The notes: generated by a model from the sequence alone, not told the origin. Positions 1-8,754 are shown, counted from the first letter of the stretch. The stretch is DNA of 59,607 nucleotides from Fulvimarina manganoxydans (GCF_900176465.1 NZ_FWXR01000026.1:1-59607); one strand, 5' to 3'. A program made the numbers and translations.

Positions 1-28
1 GCTCTTCGGAGAAACGGCTGCGCTTCAT
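1..28 (-). CDS. IS3-family transposase OrfA, N-terminal fragment cut by the window edge
   Basis: Only nine codons are visible, reading MKRSRFSEE. That is the usual opening of IS3-family OrfA proteins, the helix-turn-helix half of the transposase. An AAGGA-type ribosome site lies just upstream of the ATG at 28. The insertion sequence would extend leftwards out of the window. Its right-hand end may lie near position 93, where the reverse strand reads TGACGTTGCCCC, but this end is a guess because the opposite terminal repeat is not visible. It sits inside or beside the island marked by the integrase. Confidence 0.65.
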
Positions 29-280
29 GTTCTGGTCCTTATTGATCGGCCAGAACGAACTTCAACCTGGATCAAGCCACAGGGGCAACGTCACTCCGGA
101 TGGGCTTTAAGAGCCACTCTGGACCAGCCGGTAGGGGCAGGGCGAGGCGTCCGACGGATAATAACGGCGATGATCTGGATCCATCAATCAACACAAAATC
201 ATAAAAGCCCATTCATAACGCAATCCAATATTTTGTTTAAATTCGATTTAATTCTCCGTTCATAAAATAACGCAAGAAGA

Positions 281-1480
281 TCATAGAGATTCTTCGATCT
301 CAGCGAGACGGGAAACCTTCCCGCGGAATTTGTCGCATAAATCGGCCCATGCCTGCGCCATCTCCACACGCTCTTTCCAATAGACGGCACGGTTATAGGC
401 ACGACGGACCGCATTAGACTCAACGTGTCCCAAGCTGGCCTCGATCACATCATGGCGGAATCCACGTTCGTTGAGGATCGTCGAAGCAGATGATCTGAAG
501 CCATGGGCCGTATGAATGTCCCCACCGTACCCCATAGCAAGGAGCGCGTTATTCACGGCATTCTCGCTAAGTGGCTTATCCCGCTTACGAAGCTGGGGGA
601 ACACGAGGTTTGACCCGCCACTGATTTTCTGTTGCTCCGCTAAGATCGCAATCGCTTGTCGGCTGAGCGGAACCTGATGCTCCCGCCGAACCTTTACGAT
701 GTCCTTCGGGACGAGCATGACTTTCTCATCGAAATTAATGTTCTCCCAGCGCGACATCCTCATTTCTCCCAGTCGCGTGTAGCATAAAACTTGCATCTTC
801 AAGAGGTTTCGAATCGTAGAATTTGGATAGTTGTCAATAGTGCGCAGAAGCGTGCCGAATTCAGCCTCCTCCGTAATCGCAGCGGTATGTTTAACTTCTG
901 CTTTCGGGACGATCGAGCGCAGAGCGATTGCCGGATTGCCCTGGCAGACCTCCATGACAATGCCCAGATCGAAAACCGCAGCGATACGGCTGCGGAGGCG
1001 CTTGGCTGTCTCACGCTTGCCGCGGACGATCTGCTCCTGAATCAGCGGTATAATATCCCCGGCTCGGACCTTGGCGATCGGCCGCGAGTGAAGCGGACCG
1101 GCCAAATCGAGGAGGAGCCACCGATTCTTCTGGAGGGTCGCATCGGACATTTCTTGATCGACGAGGTTCTGAATGAAATACGCAACGATCTCGCCGAAGG
1201 TGGTTTCAGCAGCGGGCGCCTCGACGACCGCATCAGGGTCTTCTCCCCGAGCGATCTGATTGCGGACGTGATCTCGCATCTCACGAGCTTCCGCGAGCGG
1301 GACATCAGGGAATAGCCCCAGCGATCGAGAGCGCCGCTCACCGTCAAAACGGTATTCCAGACGCCACGTCATTTTGCCTTGCCCCGTGACACGCATCACG
1401 AGACCGCCCCCGTCGAAAAATTGTTGAACCTTTCCGGTCGGGCGAATGGCTTTGAGCTGTGCGAAACGCAGATCGTTCAT
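281..1480 (-). CDS. Tyrosine-type site-specific integrase (P4-like, DUF4102 N-terminus)
   Basis: A 399-residue integrase that would integrate and excise a genomic island or phage-like element. The N-terminus carries the DUF4102-type DGGGLVMRV motif, followed by a core-binding region (about 90-180) and a catalytic domain (about 200-370). Catalytic residues look intact: Arg in YTRLGEMR, HGFRSS, LGHVE and the Tyr in AYNR. I chose the ATG at 1480 because a GAGG lies six bases upstream; an ATG at 1501 is also possible. The gene reads away from the 3' end of tRNA-Arg, the classic arrangement for tRNA-targeted islands, so the element lies to the left, mostly outside the window. Confidence 0.93.
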   Translation of the reverse strand: MNDLRFAQLKAIRPTGKVQQFFDGGGLVMRVTGQGKMTWRLEYRFDGERRSRSLGLFPDVPLAEAREMRDHVRNQIARGEDPDAVVEAPAAETTFGEIVAYFIQNLVDQEMSDATLQKNRWLLLDLAGPLHSRPIAKVRAGDIIPLIQEQIVRGKRETAKRLRSRIAAVFDLGIVMEVCQGNPAIALRSIVPKAEVKHTAAITEEAEFGTLLRTIDNYPNSTIRNLLKMQVLCYTRLGEMRMSRWENINFDEKVMLVPKDIVKVRREHQVPLSRQAIAILAEQQKISGGSNLVFPQLRKRDKPLSENAVNNALLAMGYGGDIHTAHGFRSSASTILNERGFRHDVIEASLGHVESNAVRRAYNRAVYWKERVEMAQAWADLCDKFRGKVSRLAEIEESL

Positions 1481-1534
1481 CGTTTGCCTCATGACATACA
1501 AAATGCGGGAGGCAGCCTTCCGTATGTCTGTTGT

Positions 1535-1691
1535 ATGTCACGCTACTGAGATACCCAGCTATAACGTGACATTGTATGAGACATGGTGAGTTGACTGGGG
1601 ACTCGAAGTCACCGCCGCAGAATGTATGATTTCCAGAGAAAGAGGGGTAAGTGACAAGCCCTGAGACATCATGATCTCTGGTGACTTGTCA
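1535..1691. repeat. Inverted repeats between integrase and tRNA-Arg (possible integrase arm sites or operators)
   Basis: The 237 bases between integrase and tRNA contain clustered GTGAC/GTCAC words. An 8-bp inverted repeat ATGTCACG (1535-1542) / CGTGACAT (1565-1572) and a 7-bp one TGACAAG (1652-1658) / CTTGTCA (1685-1691) are exact. Such repeats are common in att arm regions and in integrase promoters. Which applies here is inference. Confidence 0.4.
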
Positions 1692-1717
1692 ACTTCAAAC
1701 GTGACTATTTTGCAGAT

Positions 1718-1794
1718 TGGCGACCCCACTAGGACTCGAACCTAGGACCTACGGCTTAGAAGGCCGTTGCTCTATCCAGCTGAGCTATGGGGCC
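1718..1794 (-). tRNA. tRNA-Arg (anticodon TCT)
   Basis: A complete 77-base tRNA with encoded CCA. The acceptor arms GGCCCCA and TGGGGTC pair (one G-U), followed by discriminator G and CCA. The D-arm AGCTCAGCTGGATAGAGC, the anticodon loop CTTCTAA with TCT, and the T-arm GGTTCGAGTCC are all canonical. Its 3' end faces the integrase, so it is the probable attachment target of the island. Confidence 0.97.
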
Positions 1795-1879
1795 GATCGT
1801 TTCGAAATCCGTATAACACCGGAGCCTTGAAGACAACACGACAGTCAAGCGCGGGAGGGGCGAATGGCGCGGGCGCGGC

Positions 1880-2113
1880 CTATTCGTCTGGCGGGGTCTC
1901 GGAGGTCTTTTCGGGCGCGGAGAGTGGCTCCTCGGGGCGGTAGGTGATGAAGAAGGTCCAGATCGCCCAGAGCGAGGCCGCGCCGACGAGGACCCCCCAA
2001 AAGGCCTCGCCATTCATCCATTCGACGAGGCACCAGAGGCAAAGGACGGTCGTGAGCACGATGCGCACCCACAAAGGCCGGTAGAATGGATGTTCGGCTT
2101 CCCTTTGGCGCAT
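1880..2113 (-). CDS. Small two-helix membrane protein (possibly DUF3329-like)
   Basis: A 77-residue protein with two hydrophobic segments (about 15-33 and 38-56) and a charged, proline-rich C-terminal tail, so probably an inner-membrane protein. The family match to DUF3329-type rhizobial proteins is from memory of the pattern, not verified. The ATG at 2113 is preceded by GGAAGAGG; a longer frame to 2191 exists but its extra N-terminus looks non-coding. It stands alone between tRNA-Arg and a long intergenic stretch. Function unknown. Confidence 0.7.
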   Translation of the reverse strand: MRQREAEHPFYRPLWVRIVLTTVLCLWCLVEWMNGEAFWGVLVGAASLWAIWTFFITYRPEEPLSAPEKTSETPPDE

Positions 2114-2636
2114 CGCGCTCGCCTCTTCCTTGTCCGCTCGGCCGGCTGTCGCATTTGATCGGCGCTTGGGGCCCGGCGTTTCTCTCGTCAAAGGCTCGGC
2201 ACGCCTCGACGACGCTGTCGTGGGTCGAGGCCACCAGCCCGGCGCCCTCCCGCCAGGGCCGTCTCGTTAGACGGACAGATAGGGGGGCATGTCGATGAGG
2301 GCCATAGGGGGAGACGCCTTCCCGGTGTCTCGTCGCACACCGCACCCGTTTCGGATCGCTGATCGAAGCGACGTTTATCGGAACGGCTGCGAGGAGAGCG
2401 CGTGGGTGGCGCGGTCGATTTCGGGCCAGCCTTCATGGTCGCTTGGGTCCCGCGCCATGCTTTGTCCCGTGAAGACGATGCACAAGCTGGCGGCCTCCCA
2501 CCCAATTTTCTTCAATTCATCCCTATTTACTATAAAATAACCATGCAGTTGCACCCGGTGTTTTGATTTGGTCTGAAAAGATAGGAGTCCTTATGGAGTG
2601 TCCTGTCCGGGGTGATCAGCCAGCGAGGGTCGCGAT
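2114..2636. other. Intergenic region upstream of the acyltransferase
   Basis: About 520 bases without a convincing gene; the ORFs here have shadow-like, low-complexity translations. The last 130 bases are AT-rich (for example TATAAAATAA near 2530) and probably hold the acyltransferase promoter. A strong AGGAG (2583-2587) with ATG at 2593 opens a 32-codon frame that is out of frame with the acyltransferase; see findings. Confidence 0.5.
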
Positions 2637-3722
2637 TTGTATTTCCGCCTCTTCGACTGTTGGCGCATGTCGGCGGCGCTTCTGGTGATGACCTATCATT
2701 ATCTGTTCTGGGCGCCCGTCGGCGGTGTCGAGGCAGCCGATTTCATGCGGCGCCTTCTGCCGCTTCTCGACATGTTCTTCATGATCTCGGGCTTCGTGAT
2801 CACCGAGCGCTATGCGACGCGCATCGCGAGCCCGGGGGACTTCGCGCGCTTTCTGAGGCGGCGTGTGGCGCGGCTCTATCCTTTGCATTTCGTCACCACG
2901 ATGTTCTTTGCCGCCGTCGCGGTCTTTGCCTGGGCGATCGGCGCCCATCATTATCCCTATGCCGAAGAACTGGCGGCCTTGCCCTATCATCTGGCCGCCA
3001 TTCACGCGCTCGGGGTGACCAACACGCTCAATCTCAACTATGTGACATGGTCGGTCTCGGCTGAATTCTTCTCCTATGCCATGTTCCCGCTCATCGTCAT
3101 CACCCTGCGGGCCCGCGGGATGATGGGCCTGGCGTTGCTGATCCTTGCCTATCTCGTCGGGCTCGAAATCGCCTCGGCCGCCGATGTCTTTCCCAGTGGA
3201 CACTGGACCAATGCCGATACGCTCGGCGCCTATCGGGCCTTTGCCGACTTCATGATCGGCGGGCTGATCGCGCAGATCGTCTACCGACGCCTCGTCGATA
3301 TCCGCTCCCATGGGCCGGGCCTTTGTCTTCTGGGGCTCGCCGTGGTCGCCATGCTCTTGCAGGCGCCCTGGTTCGTGCCTTTCGCGCTGATCGCTCTCTC
3401 CTTGACCGCGACCGCGCTCGCCGAGACCGCGCGGCCGGAATCCACCGCTGCGCTTCACCCCTTGATGCGCGTGACCAGCGCCTCTTTCGGCGTCTATATC
3501 TGGCATCCGATCATGGAGTTCCTGTTCTTCACCGTCCTGTGGTCGCGCTATCTCGTCCATGTGGACGGGGTGAACTTCTATGTCTTCGCGCTCTTGCCCA
3601 TGCTGAGCACCATCGCCGTTGCCATGCTCTCCCAGCGCTTCGTCGAGCCGGGGCTGGGGCGCCTCATCAAGGGGCGTGGCGAGCGCAGCAAGGCGGTGTC
3701 GCCGGCCGGGGCCTCGGCCTGA
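2637..3722 (+). CDS. Acyltransferase 3 family membrane protein (OafA/ExoZ-like)
   Basis: A 361-residue, roughly ten-helix membrane protein. The opening RLFDCWRMSAALLVMTYHY matches the first helix of the acyltransferase 3 family, in which the His near the end of helix 1 is catalytic. Family members acetylate or acylate sugars of polysaccharides or lipopolysaccharide at the inner membrane; the substrate here is unknown. The start is uncertain: the frame opens after 2615 and offers TTG at 2637 or ATG at 2667, while the best ribosome site in the area points to an ATG in another frame. It has no operon partner and sits apart from the exopolysaccharide cluster at 34.8-44.6 kb. Confidence 0.88.
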   Translation: MYFRLFDCWRMSAALLVMTYHYLFWAPVGGVEAADFMRRLLPLLDMFFMISGFVITERYATRIASPGDFARFLRRRVARLYPLHFVTTMFFAAVAVFAWAIGAHHYPYAEELAALPYHLAAIHALGVTNTLNLNYVTWSVSAEFFSYAMFPLIVITLRARGMMGLALLILAYLVGLEIASAADVFPSGHWTNADTLGAYRAFADFMIGGLIAQIVYRRLVDIRSHGPGLCLLGLAVVAMLLQAPWFVPFALIALSLTATALAETARPESTAALHPLMRVTSASFGVYIWHPIMEFLFFTVLWSRYLVHVDGVNFYVFALLPMLSTIAVAMLSQRFVEPGLGRLIKGRGERSKAVSPAGASA

Positions 3723-4100
3723 TACCAGCCGCGTTTGAGCACCTCGCCGGACGGGGTTCGAGCAGACGGGTCAAATCTTTCGTTCGCTGGCATGAGGCCT
3801 GTCGGCCGGCCCCGCAGCAGCGCTCTGATGCCAGCCGATCTTTTTGATTCCACGCCCGCCTATGGTATCGCCCGCCCATCGTCACTACATCGTGACGCAA
3901 TCCATTCTGGATCGGCTCGTCTTGTCTTTCACTCGGGCGGAAGAAGCCATGGAGCCGGATGGAGATTGGTTTTTCGACAAGGCCGAGGGCCTGCGTTCGC
4001 CGCACCGCTCCGGTCGACCGTCTTGAGGGTACGGCGTCAAGCTGCAGCAGCCGAAAACGGCATGCGCGGCGATCCGCCGGCAGATGTGTGGAAAGTGTGA
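3723..4100. other. Intergenic region upstream of dnaJ
   Basis: About 380 bases between the acyltransferase and dnaJ. Possible reading frames here are short and have no recognisable composition or ribosome site. I see no clear terminator, tRNA or heat-shock promoter. It presumably contains the dnaJ promoter. Confidence 0.4.
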
Positions 4101-5237
4101 ATGAAGGTCGATTACTACGAGACGCTCGGCGTGTCCCGCGACGTGGACGACAAGGCGCTGAAGAGCGCGTTTCGCAAGCTCGCCATGCAGTATCACCCTG
4201 ATCGCAATCCGGGCGACAAGGATGCCGAGGCGCGCTTCAAGGAATTGGGCGAGGCCTATGAGGTCCTGAAGGACCCGCAGAAGCGATCGGCCTATGACCG
4301 CTTCGGCCATGCCGCCTTCCAGAATGGCGGCCAGGGGGGCGCCGGCTTCCGGGGCGATTTCGCCTCCTCCATGGCCGATATCTTCGACGACATTTTCGGC
4401 GAGATGATGGGCGGTCGCGGCCGGGCCCGCTCTGGCACGTCGGGTCGCGAGCGTGGATCGGATCTTCGCTACAATATGGAGATCAGCCTTGCCGAGGCTT
4501 TTGCCGGCAAGACCGCCGACATCTCCGTGCCGACGACGATCCAATGCGACGAATGCACCGGATCGGGGGCCAAGCCCGGCACCAGTCCGAAAACCTGCCC
4601 GACCTGCGCCGGCGTCGGGCGCGTGCGCGCCGCCCAGGGCTTCTTCTCCATCGAGCGCACCTGCCCGACCTGTCAGGGCCGAGGCCAGGTCATCACCGAT
4701 CCATGCGGCAAATGCGGCGGCGACGGGCGCCTACCGGAAGAGCGTACGCTGCAGGTCAATATTCCGGCGGGTATCGAGGATGGAACGCGCATTCGCCTGG
4801 CCGGGGAGGGCGAGGCCGGGCTTCGCGGCGGTCCGGCGGGCGATCTTTACATCTTCCTGTCGGTCAGCCCCCACGAATTCTTCCAGCGCGACGGCGCCGA
4901 TCTTTATTGCACAGTGCCGGTCTCCATGACCAAGGCGGCGCTTGGCGGTTCCTTCGAGGTGACGACGATCGACAACTCCAAGGCGCGGGTGAAGCTGCCC
5001 GAGGGCACCCAGACCGGCAAGCAGTTCCGCCTGAAGGGCAAGGGCATGCCGGTCCTGCGCTCGCCGCAGACGGGCGATCTCTTCATCCAGGTGGCGATCG
5101 AGACGCCGCAGAACCTCTCCCGCCGCCAGCGCGAGCTGCTCGAAGAGTTCGATGCGATCGGCTCCCACGAAAACTCACCGCAATCGAACGGTTTCTTCTC
5201 GCGCATGAAGGAGTTCTTCGAAGGGTTGAGCGACTGA
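4101..5237 (+). CDS. dnaJ: Molecular chaperone DnaJ
   Basis: A 378-residue type I Hsp40, the usual length. It has the J domain (1-70) with HPD at 32-34, a Gly/Phe-rich linker (about 74-118), four CxxCxGxG zinc repeats (Cys 149/152, 166/169, 188/191, 202/205) and the C-terminal substrate-binding domain. It stimulates the ATPase of DnaK and delivers unfolded clients in the cytoplasm. The ATG at 4101 directly gives [11 protein letters not shown], the conserved N-terminus. dnaK is not adjacent: an acyltransferase lies upstream. A hairpin starts right after the stop codon. Confidence 0.98.
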   Translation: MKVDYYETLGVSRDVDDKALKSAFRKLAMQYHPDRNPGDKDAEARFKELGEAYEVLKDPQKRSAYDRFGHAAFQNGGQGGAGFRGDFASSMADIFDDIFGEMMGGRGRARSGTSGRERGSDLRYNMEISLAEAFAGKTADISVPTTIQCDECTGSGAKPGTSPKTCPTCAGVGRVRAAQGFFSIERTCPTCQGRGQVITDPCGKCGGDGRLPEERTLQVNIPAGIEDGTRIRLAGEGEAGLRGGPAGDLYIFLSVSPHEFFQRDGADLYCTVPVSMTKAALGGSFEVTTIDNSKARVKLPEGTQTGKQFRLKGKGMPVLRSPQTGDLFIQVAIETPQNLSRRQRELLEEFDAIGSHENSPQSNGFFSRMKEFFEGLSD

Positions 5238-5287
5238 CATGACGTACTGGCGCTCCCTCCTAGAAAGGGGTTTGCGCCAGTGTCATG
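5238..5287 (+). terminator. Hairpin immediately after dnaJ
   Basis: The arms CATGACgtACTGGCGC and GCGCCAGTGTCATG pair over 14 bp with a 2-base bulge, and the inner loop can pair CCCT with AGGGG. It begins one base after the dnaJ stop. There is no downstream T-run, so either a weak terminator or a 3'-end stabilising hairpin. Confidence 0.55.
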
Positions 5288-5536
5288 ACGATCGAACACC
5301 TCTTCCCCTGCCGCTCCTTGAGAGAATGTGACATTTTCCGCTGAAATCCTATGACGCTCGGCGAGGACTGCGCCATATAGGGTCGAAACGCCGTGAGCTC
5401 GATTCGCCTCGCGCCTGAATGGCGGGGCGCCATCCGCCCGAAAGGGGGCTGTCGTCAAAGCGTCAAGGGAATTCGGCAAGGAGACCTCAGCCGATCCCAG
5501 AGTGGAATCGTGCGGGTCCGGGAAGAGGAATGGCCG

Positions 5537-6187
5537 TTGTTGAACCTGGAGACGAATCCCGTCGTGCCGCCTGAAAAGAAGCGTCGATCGAAGCGCAGAA
5601 CCGACACGAGGCGTGTCAGCGACGAGGCCCGTTTCTTCCGCACCTGGCTGCGTCGCCCGCTCGTCATGGGCGCGGTCTCGCCCTCCTCCAAAGCGCTCGG
5701 CCGCGCCATGGCCGGCTATGTTCCCGACCCCGCGCAGTTCGACGAGCGCTCCATGGTGCTGGAGCTAGGCCCCGGCACCGGCGTCGTCACCCAATGTCTC
5801 ATCGAGCGGGGCGTGCCGGAATCCTCGCTCCATCTCGTGGAATATTCCGAAGAGTTCTGCGTTCTCCTAAGGGCTCGCTTTCCGAAGGCGAAGGTGACCC
5901 ATGGCGACGCCTATCAGGTGGCTGCCGAGATCGAGCGCCACGCCGATGGCCGGCGGCTGGAGGCCGTGGTCTCGGGGCTGCCGCTTTTTACCAAGCCCGA
6001 CCTGCAGCGCGAGATCGTCGTCGGCGCGCCGCTCGCGCGCATGGCGGCCGGTCGGCCCTTCATCCAGTTTTCCTACGCGCTCACTCTGCCGGTGAAACCG
6101 GCGCGGATCGGGGCGACGATCGAGACGAGCCCCTGGATCAAGCGCAACCTTCCGCCGGCCCGGGTGCTTGTCTATCGCAAGGACTAA
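5537..6187 (+). CDS. PmtA-like phospholipid N-methyltransferase (first of a tandem pair)
   Basis: About 216 residues. A class I SAM-dependent methyltransferase fold with the SAM loop LELGPGTGVVT and the N-terminal signature FFRTWLRRPLVMGAVSPSS typical of Sinorhizobium/Rhodobacter-type PmtA enzymes. These methylate phosphatidylethanolamine towards phosphatidylcholine at the cytoplasmic face of the membrane. The start is uncertain: TTG at 5537 follows GGAAGAGG, while the frame extends to GTG 5393. A paralogue follows 77 bases downstream. rRNA adenine dimethylase-like annotation is an alternative label for the same fold, but the N-terminal motif favours the lipid enzyme. Confidence 0.8.
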   Translation: MLNLETNPVVPPEKKRRSKRRTDTRRVSDEARFFRTWLRRPLVMGAVSPSSKALGRAMAGYVPDPAQFDERSMVLELGPGTGVVTQCLIERGVPESSLHLVEYSEEFCVLLRARFPKAKVTHGDAYQVAAEIERHADGRRLEAVVSGLPLFTKPDLQREIVVGAPLARMAAGRPFIQFSYALTLPVKPARIGATIETSPWIKRNLPPARVLVYRKD

Positions 6188-6264
6188 ACGCGGAAGCGAT
6201 CGGCGCGCCTCTCGCGCCTTTCGCCCCCCGATTGACGTTGCTCGAAGAAAAGGATGCTGAGCCG

Positions 6265-6897
6265 ATGGCGGATAATTCGGAAGTCCTGGCACGCGACGGC
6301 GACAAGGGCGATATGGCCCGCTTCTTCGCCACATGGGTCCGGCACCCGATCGCCATGGGCGCCGTCGCCCCGTCGAGCCGCGCCTATTGCCGGATGATGG
6401 TGGAGAAGGCGACGACTGAGCTGGACGGGCCGGTGCTGGAGCTTGGACCCGGTCTTGGGGCGGTCACCCGCGCGCTTCTGGAAAAGGGCGTCGATCCGGC
6501 CCGGATCACCTCGATCGAATATGACCGGGATTTCGCCGACGCCCTCAAGACGCGCTTTCGGGAGGTGAATGTCATTCAAGGCGATGGCTTCGATCTCGAC
6601 AAGACCTTGAAGGATCAGGGCGCCACGCGCTTTGCCGCGATCCTCTTCGCCATTCCGATCGTCTCCATGGCGCAGGAGAAGCGGCAGGCTCTGTTCCGCC
6701 AATATTTCAAGCGGCTTCTGCCCGGCGGCAATCTCACCCAGCTTTCCTATATGTGGTCGCCGCCCGTGCGCCCGGTGGAAGGTGTCTTCACCGTCGATTC
6801 CAGCGACATTGTCTGGAACAACATTCCGCCGGCCCGGGTCTGGATTTATGATCAGGATCGGCGCGGCACGGACCGGGCCAACGAGGGCAACGCGTGA
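6265..6897 (+). CDS. PmtA-like phospholipid N-methyltransferase (second of a tandem pair)
   Basis: A 210-residue paralogue of the preceding gene, with the matching N-terminal signature FFATWVRHPIAMGAVAPSS, SAM loop LELGPGLGAVT and C-terminal IPPARVWIY. The two are clearly homologous but well diverged, so this is an old duplication. Together they may carry out successive methylation steps in phosphatidylcholine synthesis, or one may act on another lipid; this is inference. The ATG at 6265 was chosen from the alignment with the first copy, with AAAGGA upstream. Its stop overlaps the next start by 4 bases (GTGA), so it is co-transcribed with the FMN reductase. Confidence 0.8.
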   Translation: MADNSEVLARDGDKGDMARFFATWVRHPIAMGAVAPSSRAYCRMMVEKATTELDGPVLELGPGLGAVTRALLEKGVDPARITSIEYDRDFADALKTRFREVNVIQGDGFDLDKTLKDQGATRFAAILFAIPIVSMAQEKRQALFRQYFKRLLPGGNLTQLSYMWSPPVRPVEGVFTVDSSDIVWNNIPPARVWIYDQDRRGTDRANEGNA

Positions 6898-7487
6898 ACC
6901 CGAAGATCGCGATCATTCCAGGTTCGAACCGCTCGGCCTCCCTCAATCGGCTGGTCGCCAATGAGACGATGCGGATACTCGCGCGCACCGATGCGAGCGT
7001 CGCCTTCCTCGATCTCGCCGATTATCCGCTGCCCATCTATGACGGCGACGAGGAGAGTGGCCAGGGCATTCCGGAAAACGCCTCGCTTCTGGCGCGTCAA
7101 CTGATGCGGCAGGATGCGCTTCTATTGATCTCGCCAGAATATAATCGGTCGATCCCGCCCTTGCTGAAGAACACGATCGACTGGGTCAGCCGGGTGCGCA
7201 AGATCGATGGCCGTCCCGTTCAGCCCTTCAAGGGCCTTGTGGTGGGGCTGGCTTCGGCCTCTCCCGGCCGGTTCGGCGGTTCCAACGGTTTGGAGGCACT
7301 GCGTCTAGTCATGCGCGCCTTGGGGTCGGAGGTGCTGACGACCCAGTGCTCGGTCGCCAACGCCTCGGATGCGTTCGACGCGAAGGGCGCGCTTATCGAC
7401 GATCATGCACGCTTGTCGCTCGAAGCTTTGTGCGAGTCGCTCGTCGACGTCTCGCGGAGCCTGTCGCGGACCGCATATACCGACTGA
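6894..7487 (+). CDS. NADPH-dependent FMN reductase family protein
   Basis: A 197-residue flavodoxin-like flavoprotein. The N-terminal GSNRSASLNRLV is the FMN phosphate-binding loop and SPEYNRSIPPLLKNTIDW is the conserved second FMN-contacting motif of the NADPH_dep FMN reductase/quinone reductase family. It would reduce free FMN, quinones or azo/chromate compounds in the cytoplasm. It starts with GTG overlapping the methyltransferase stop by 4 bases. A strong hairpin lies 110 bases downstream. Confidence 0.88.
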   Translation: MNPKIAIIPGSNRSASLNRLVANETMRILARTDASVAFLDLADYPLPIYDGDEESGQGIPENASLLARQLMRQDALLLISPEYNRSIPPLLKNTIDWVSRVRKIDGRPVQPFKGLVVGLASASPGRFGGSNGLEALRLVMRALGSEVLTTQCSVANASDAFDAKGALIDDHARLSLEALCESLVDVSRSLSRTAYTD

Positions 7488-7596
7488 GCAAATCTGTCCG
7501 AAATGTCATGGAAGCCGCCCGGAACCGGCTCCTCTCCAAATGGTTTCTTTCGAAACGATCCGGCGTACGAGACGGCGTTTGTCACCTCGCATCGCC

Positions 7597-7632
7597 CCGG
7601 TCGGGCCATTGATCCCAATGGCGCTCGACCGG
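7597..7632 (+). terminator. Hairpin between FMN reductase and the HdeD-like gene
   Basis: CCGGTCG-g-GCCATTG and CAATGGC-gct-CGACCGG form two 7-bp stem blocks around a 4-base loop. It is followed by GATTTTC. It could terminate the upstream operon. It shares the 15-mer CCGGTCGGGCCATTG exactly with the hairpin at 10567-10603. Confidence 0.6.
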
Positions 7633-7656
7633 TGATTTTCGAAAGGAGCCGGAGCC

Positions 7657-8256
7657 ATGTCCCAAACTGATCTCTCCATCGGTCGCGGGCCAGACGCTCG
7701 CGGGCCCGTCAATCCGCTCGGGCCTTTGCACGAGCACTGGAAATCCTATGCCCTTCAGGGCGCCTTGATGACCGTCATCGGAACCCTGGCGCTTTTCGCC
7801 CCTTGGGCGGCGACCCTGGCGACGACGCTCTTCTTCGGCTGGCTCCTGATCATGGGCGGCGTCCTGGGCCTGGTCGCGACCTTTCGAAGCTGGCGCAGCG
7901 CGGGCTCTTGGTCGCATATTCTCCTACCGCTTCTCGCCTTGGTTCTGGGCGTCGTGATCATTGCCGATCCGTTCGCCGGCTCGATCACCTTGACCTGGGT
8001 TCTGGCCCTCTTCTTCCTGCTGTCGGGCCTCGGCAATCTGGCGATCGCGCGCCTCTTGCGGGTCTCGACCGGGCGATTTTGGCTGATCGCGATTTCCGGC
8101 GTCGTCGATATCGCGCTGGCCCTGTTTCTGGTCTTCAACTTGCCCATGACGGCGATCTGGTCCGTCGGCCTTGTTATCGGTATCTCGCTCGCGACTTCCG
8201 GCGTTGCGCTCTTAGCCGCGGCCCTCGACGCGCGCCGCCACCATCCGGCCGGGTGA
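7657..8256 (+). CDS. HdeD family membrane protein (DUF308)
   Basis: A 199-residue protein with six predicted membrane segments arranged as three hairpins, the DUF308 pattern of the HdeD acid-resistance protein family. The motif WAATLATTLFFGWLLIMGG in the second helix is typical. The molecular function of the family is not established; in enterics HdeD is linked to acid resistance at high cell density. AAAGGAG eight to nine bases before the ATG at 7657 is a good ribosome site. It appears monocistronic, flanked by hairpins on both sides. Confidence 0.86.
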   Translation: MSQTDLSIGRGPDARGPVNPLGPLHEHWKSYALQGALMTVIGTLALFAPWAATLATTLFFGWLLIMGGVLGLVATFRSWRSAGSWSHILLPLLALVLGVVIIADPFAGSITLTWVLALFFLLSGLGNLAIARLLRVSTGRFWLIAISGVVDIALALFLVFNLPMTAIWSVGLVIGISLATSGVALLAAALDARRHHPAG

Positions 8257-8314
8257 TGTGTCGGCCCGCTTTCGGGCGTGGCCGTCTCGCGCAAAACCGT
8301 CCCTCGTGAAAGAA

Positions 8315-8344
8315 GGGCCGCCAGACCCCTGGCGGTCCGTTTTC
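8315..8344 (+). terminator. Rho-independent terminator after the HdeD-like gene
   Basis: GGGCCGCCAG / CTGGCGGTCC forms a stem (one G-U pair) with a 4-base loop, followed by GTTTTCG. It sits about 60 bases past the stop, the right place for a terminator. Confidence 0.7.
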
Positions 8345-8448
8345 GTATGCGCCCGCCCGCACCCACCGAAGGGCATAAGACCAAAGCTGGAATTGTCGTG
8401 GGCGCGGGGCCTCATGGTAAAGGAGAGGTGTGCTATGGGAGGAAAAAC

Positions 8449-8733
8449 ATGGCTTCGCCTCAGACCGGCGCGGGATCGGAAGATCTCAGCGCTCACGCTT
8501 ATTGGAAAGCAAATATTCGACTCGTGACCGGATGTCTCATCGTGTGGGCATTCGTGTCGTTCGGTTGCGCGATTCTGTTCCGTCCGCTTTTGAGCGGTAT
8601 CCCCGTGGGCGGTACGGATCTCGGATTCTGGTTCGCCCAGCAGGGCTCCATCCTCGTCTTCATCGTCCTGATCTTCTTCTATGCCTGGCGCATGACGAAG
8701 CTGGACAAGAAGTACAACGTCTCCGAAGACTGA
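8449..8733 (+). CDS. Small subunit of sodium/solute symporter (DUF4212)
   Basis: A 94-residue protein with two membrane helices (about 22-44 and 62-80), matching the DUF4212 small subunit that is nearly always encoded directly before a VC_2705-type sodium:solute symporter. The AYWKANIRL opening and the RMTKLDKKYNVSED C-terminus are characteristic. GGAGG lies six bases before the ATG at 8449. It is 21 bases upstream of the large subunit, so the two are co-transcribed. It probably stabilises or regulates the transporter. Confidence 0.9.
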   Translation: MASPQTGAGSEDLSAHAYWKANIRLVTGCLIVWAFVSFGCAILFRPLLSGIPVGGTDLGFWFAQQGSILVFIVLIFFYAWRMTKLDKKYNVSED

Positions 8734-8754
8734 TCGATCGCGGGCCGAACAATC

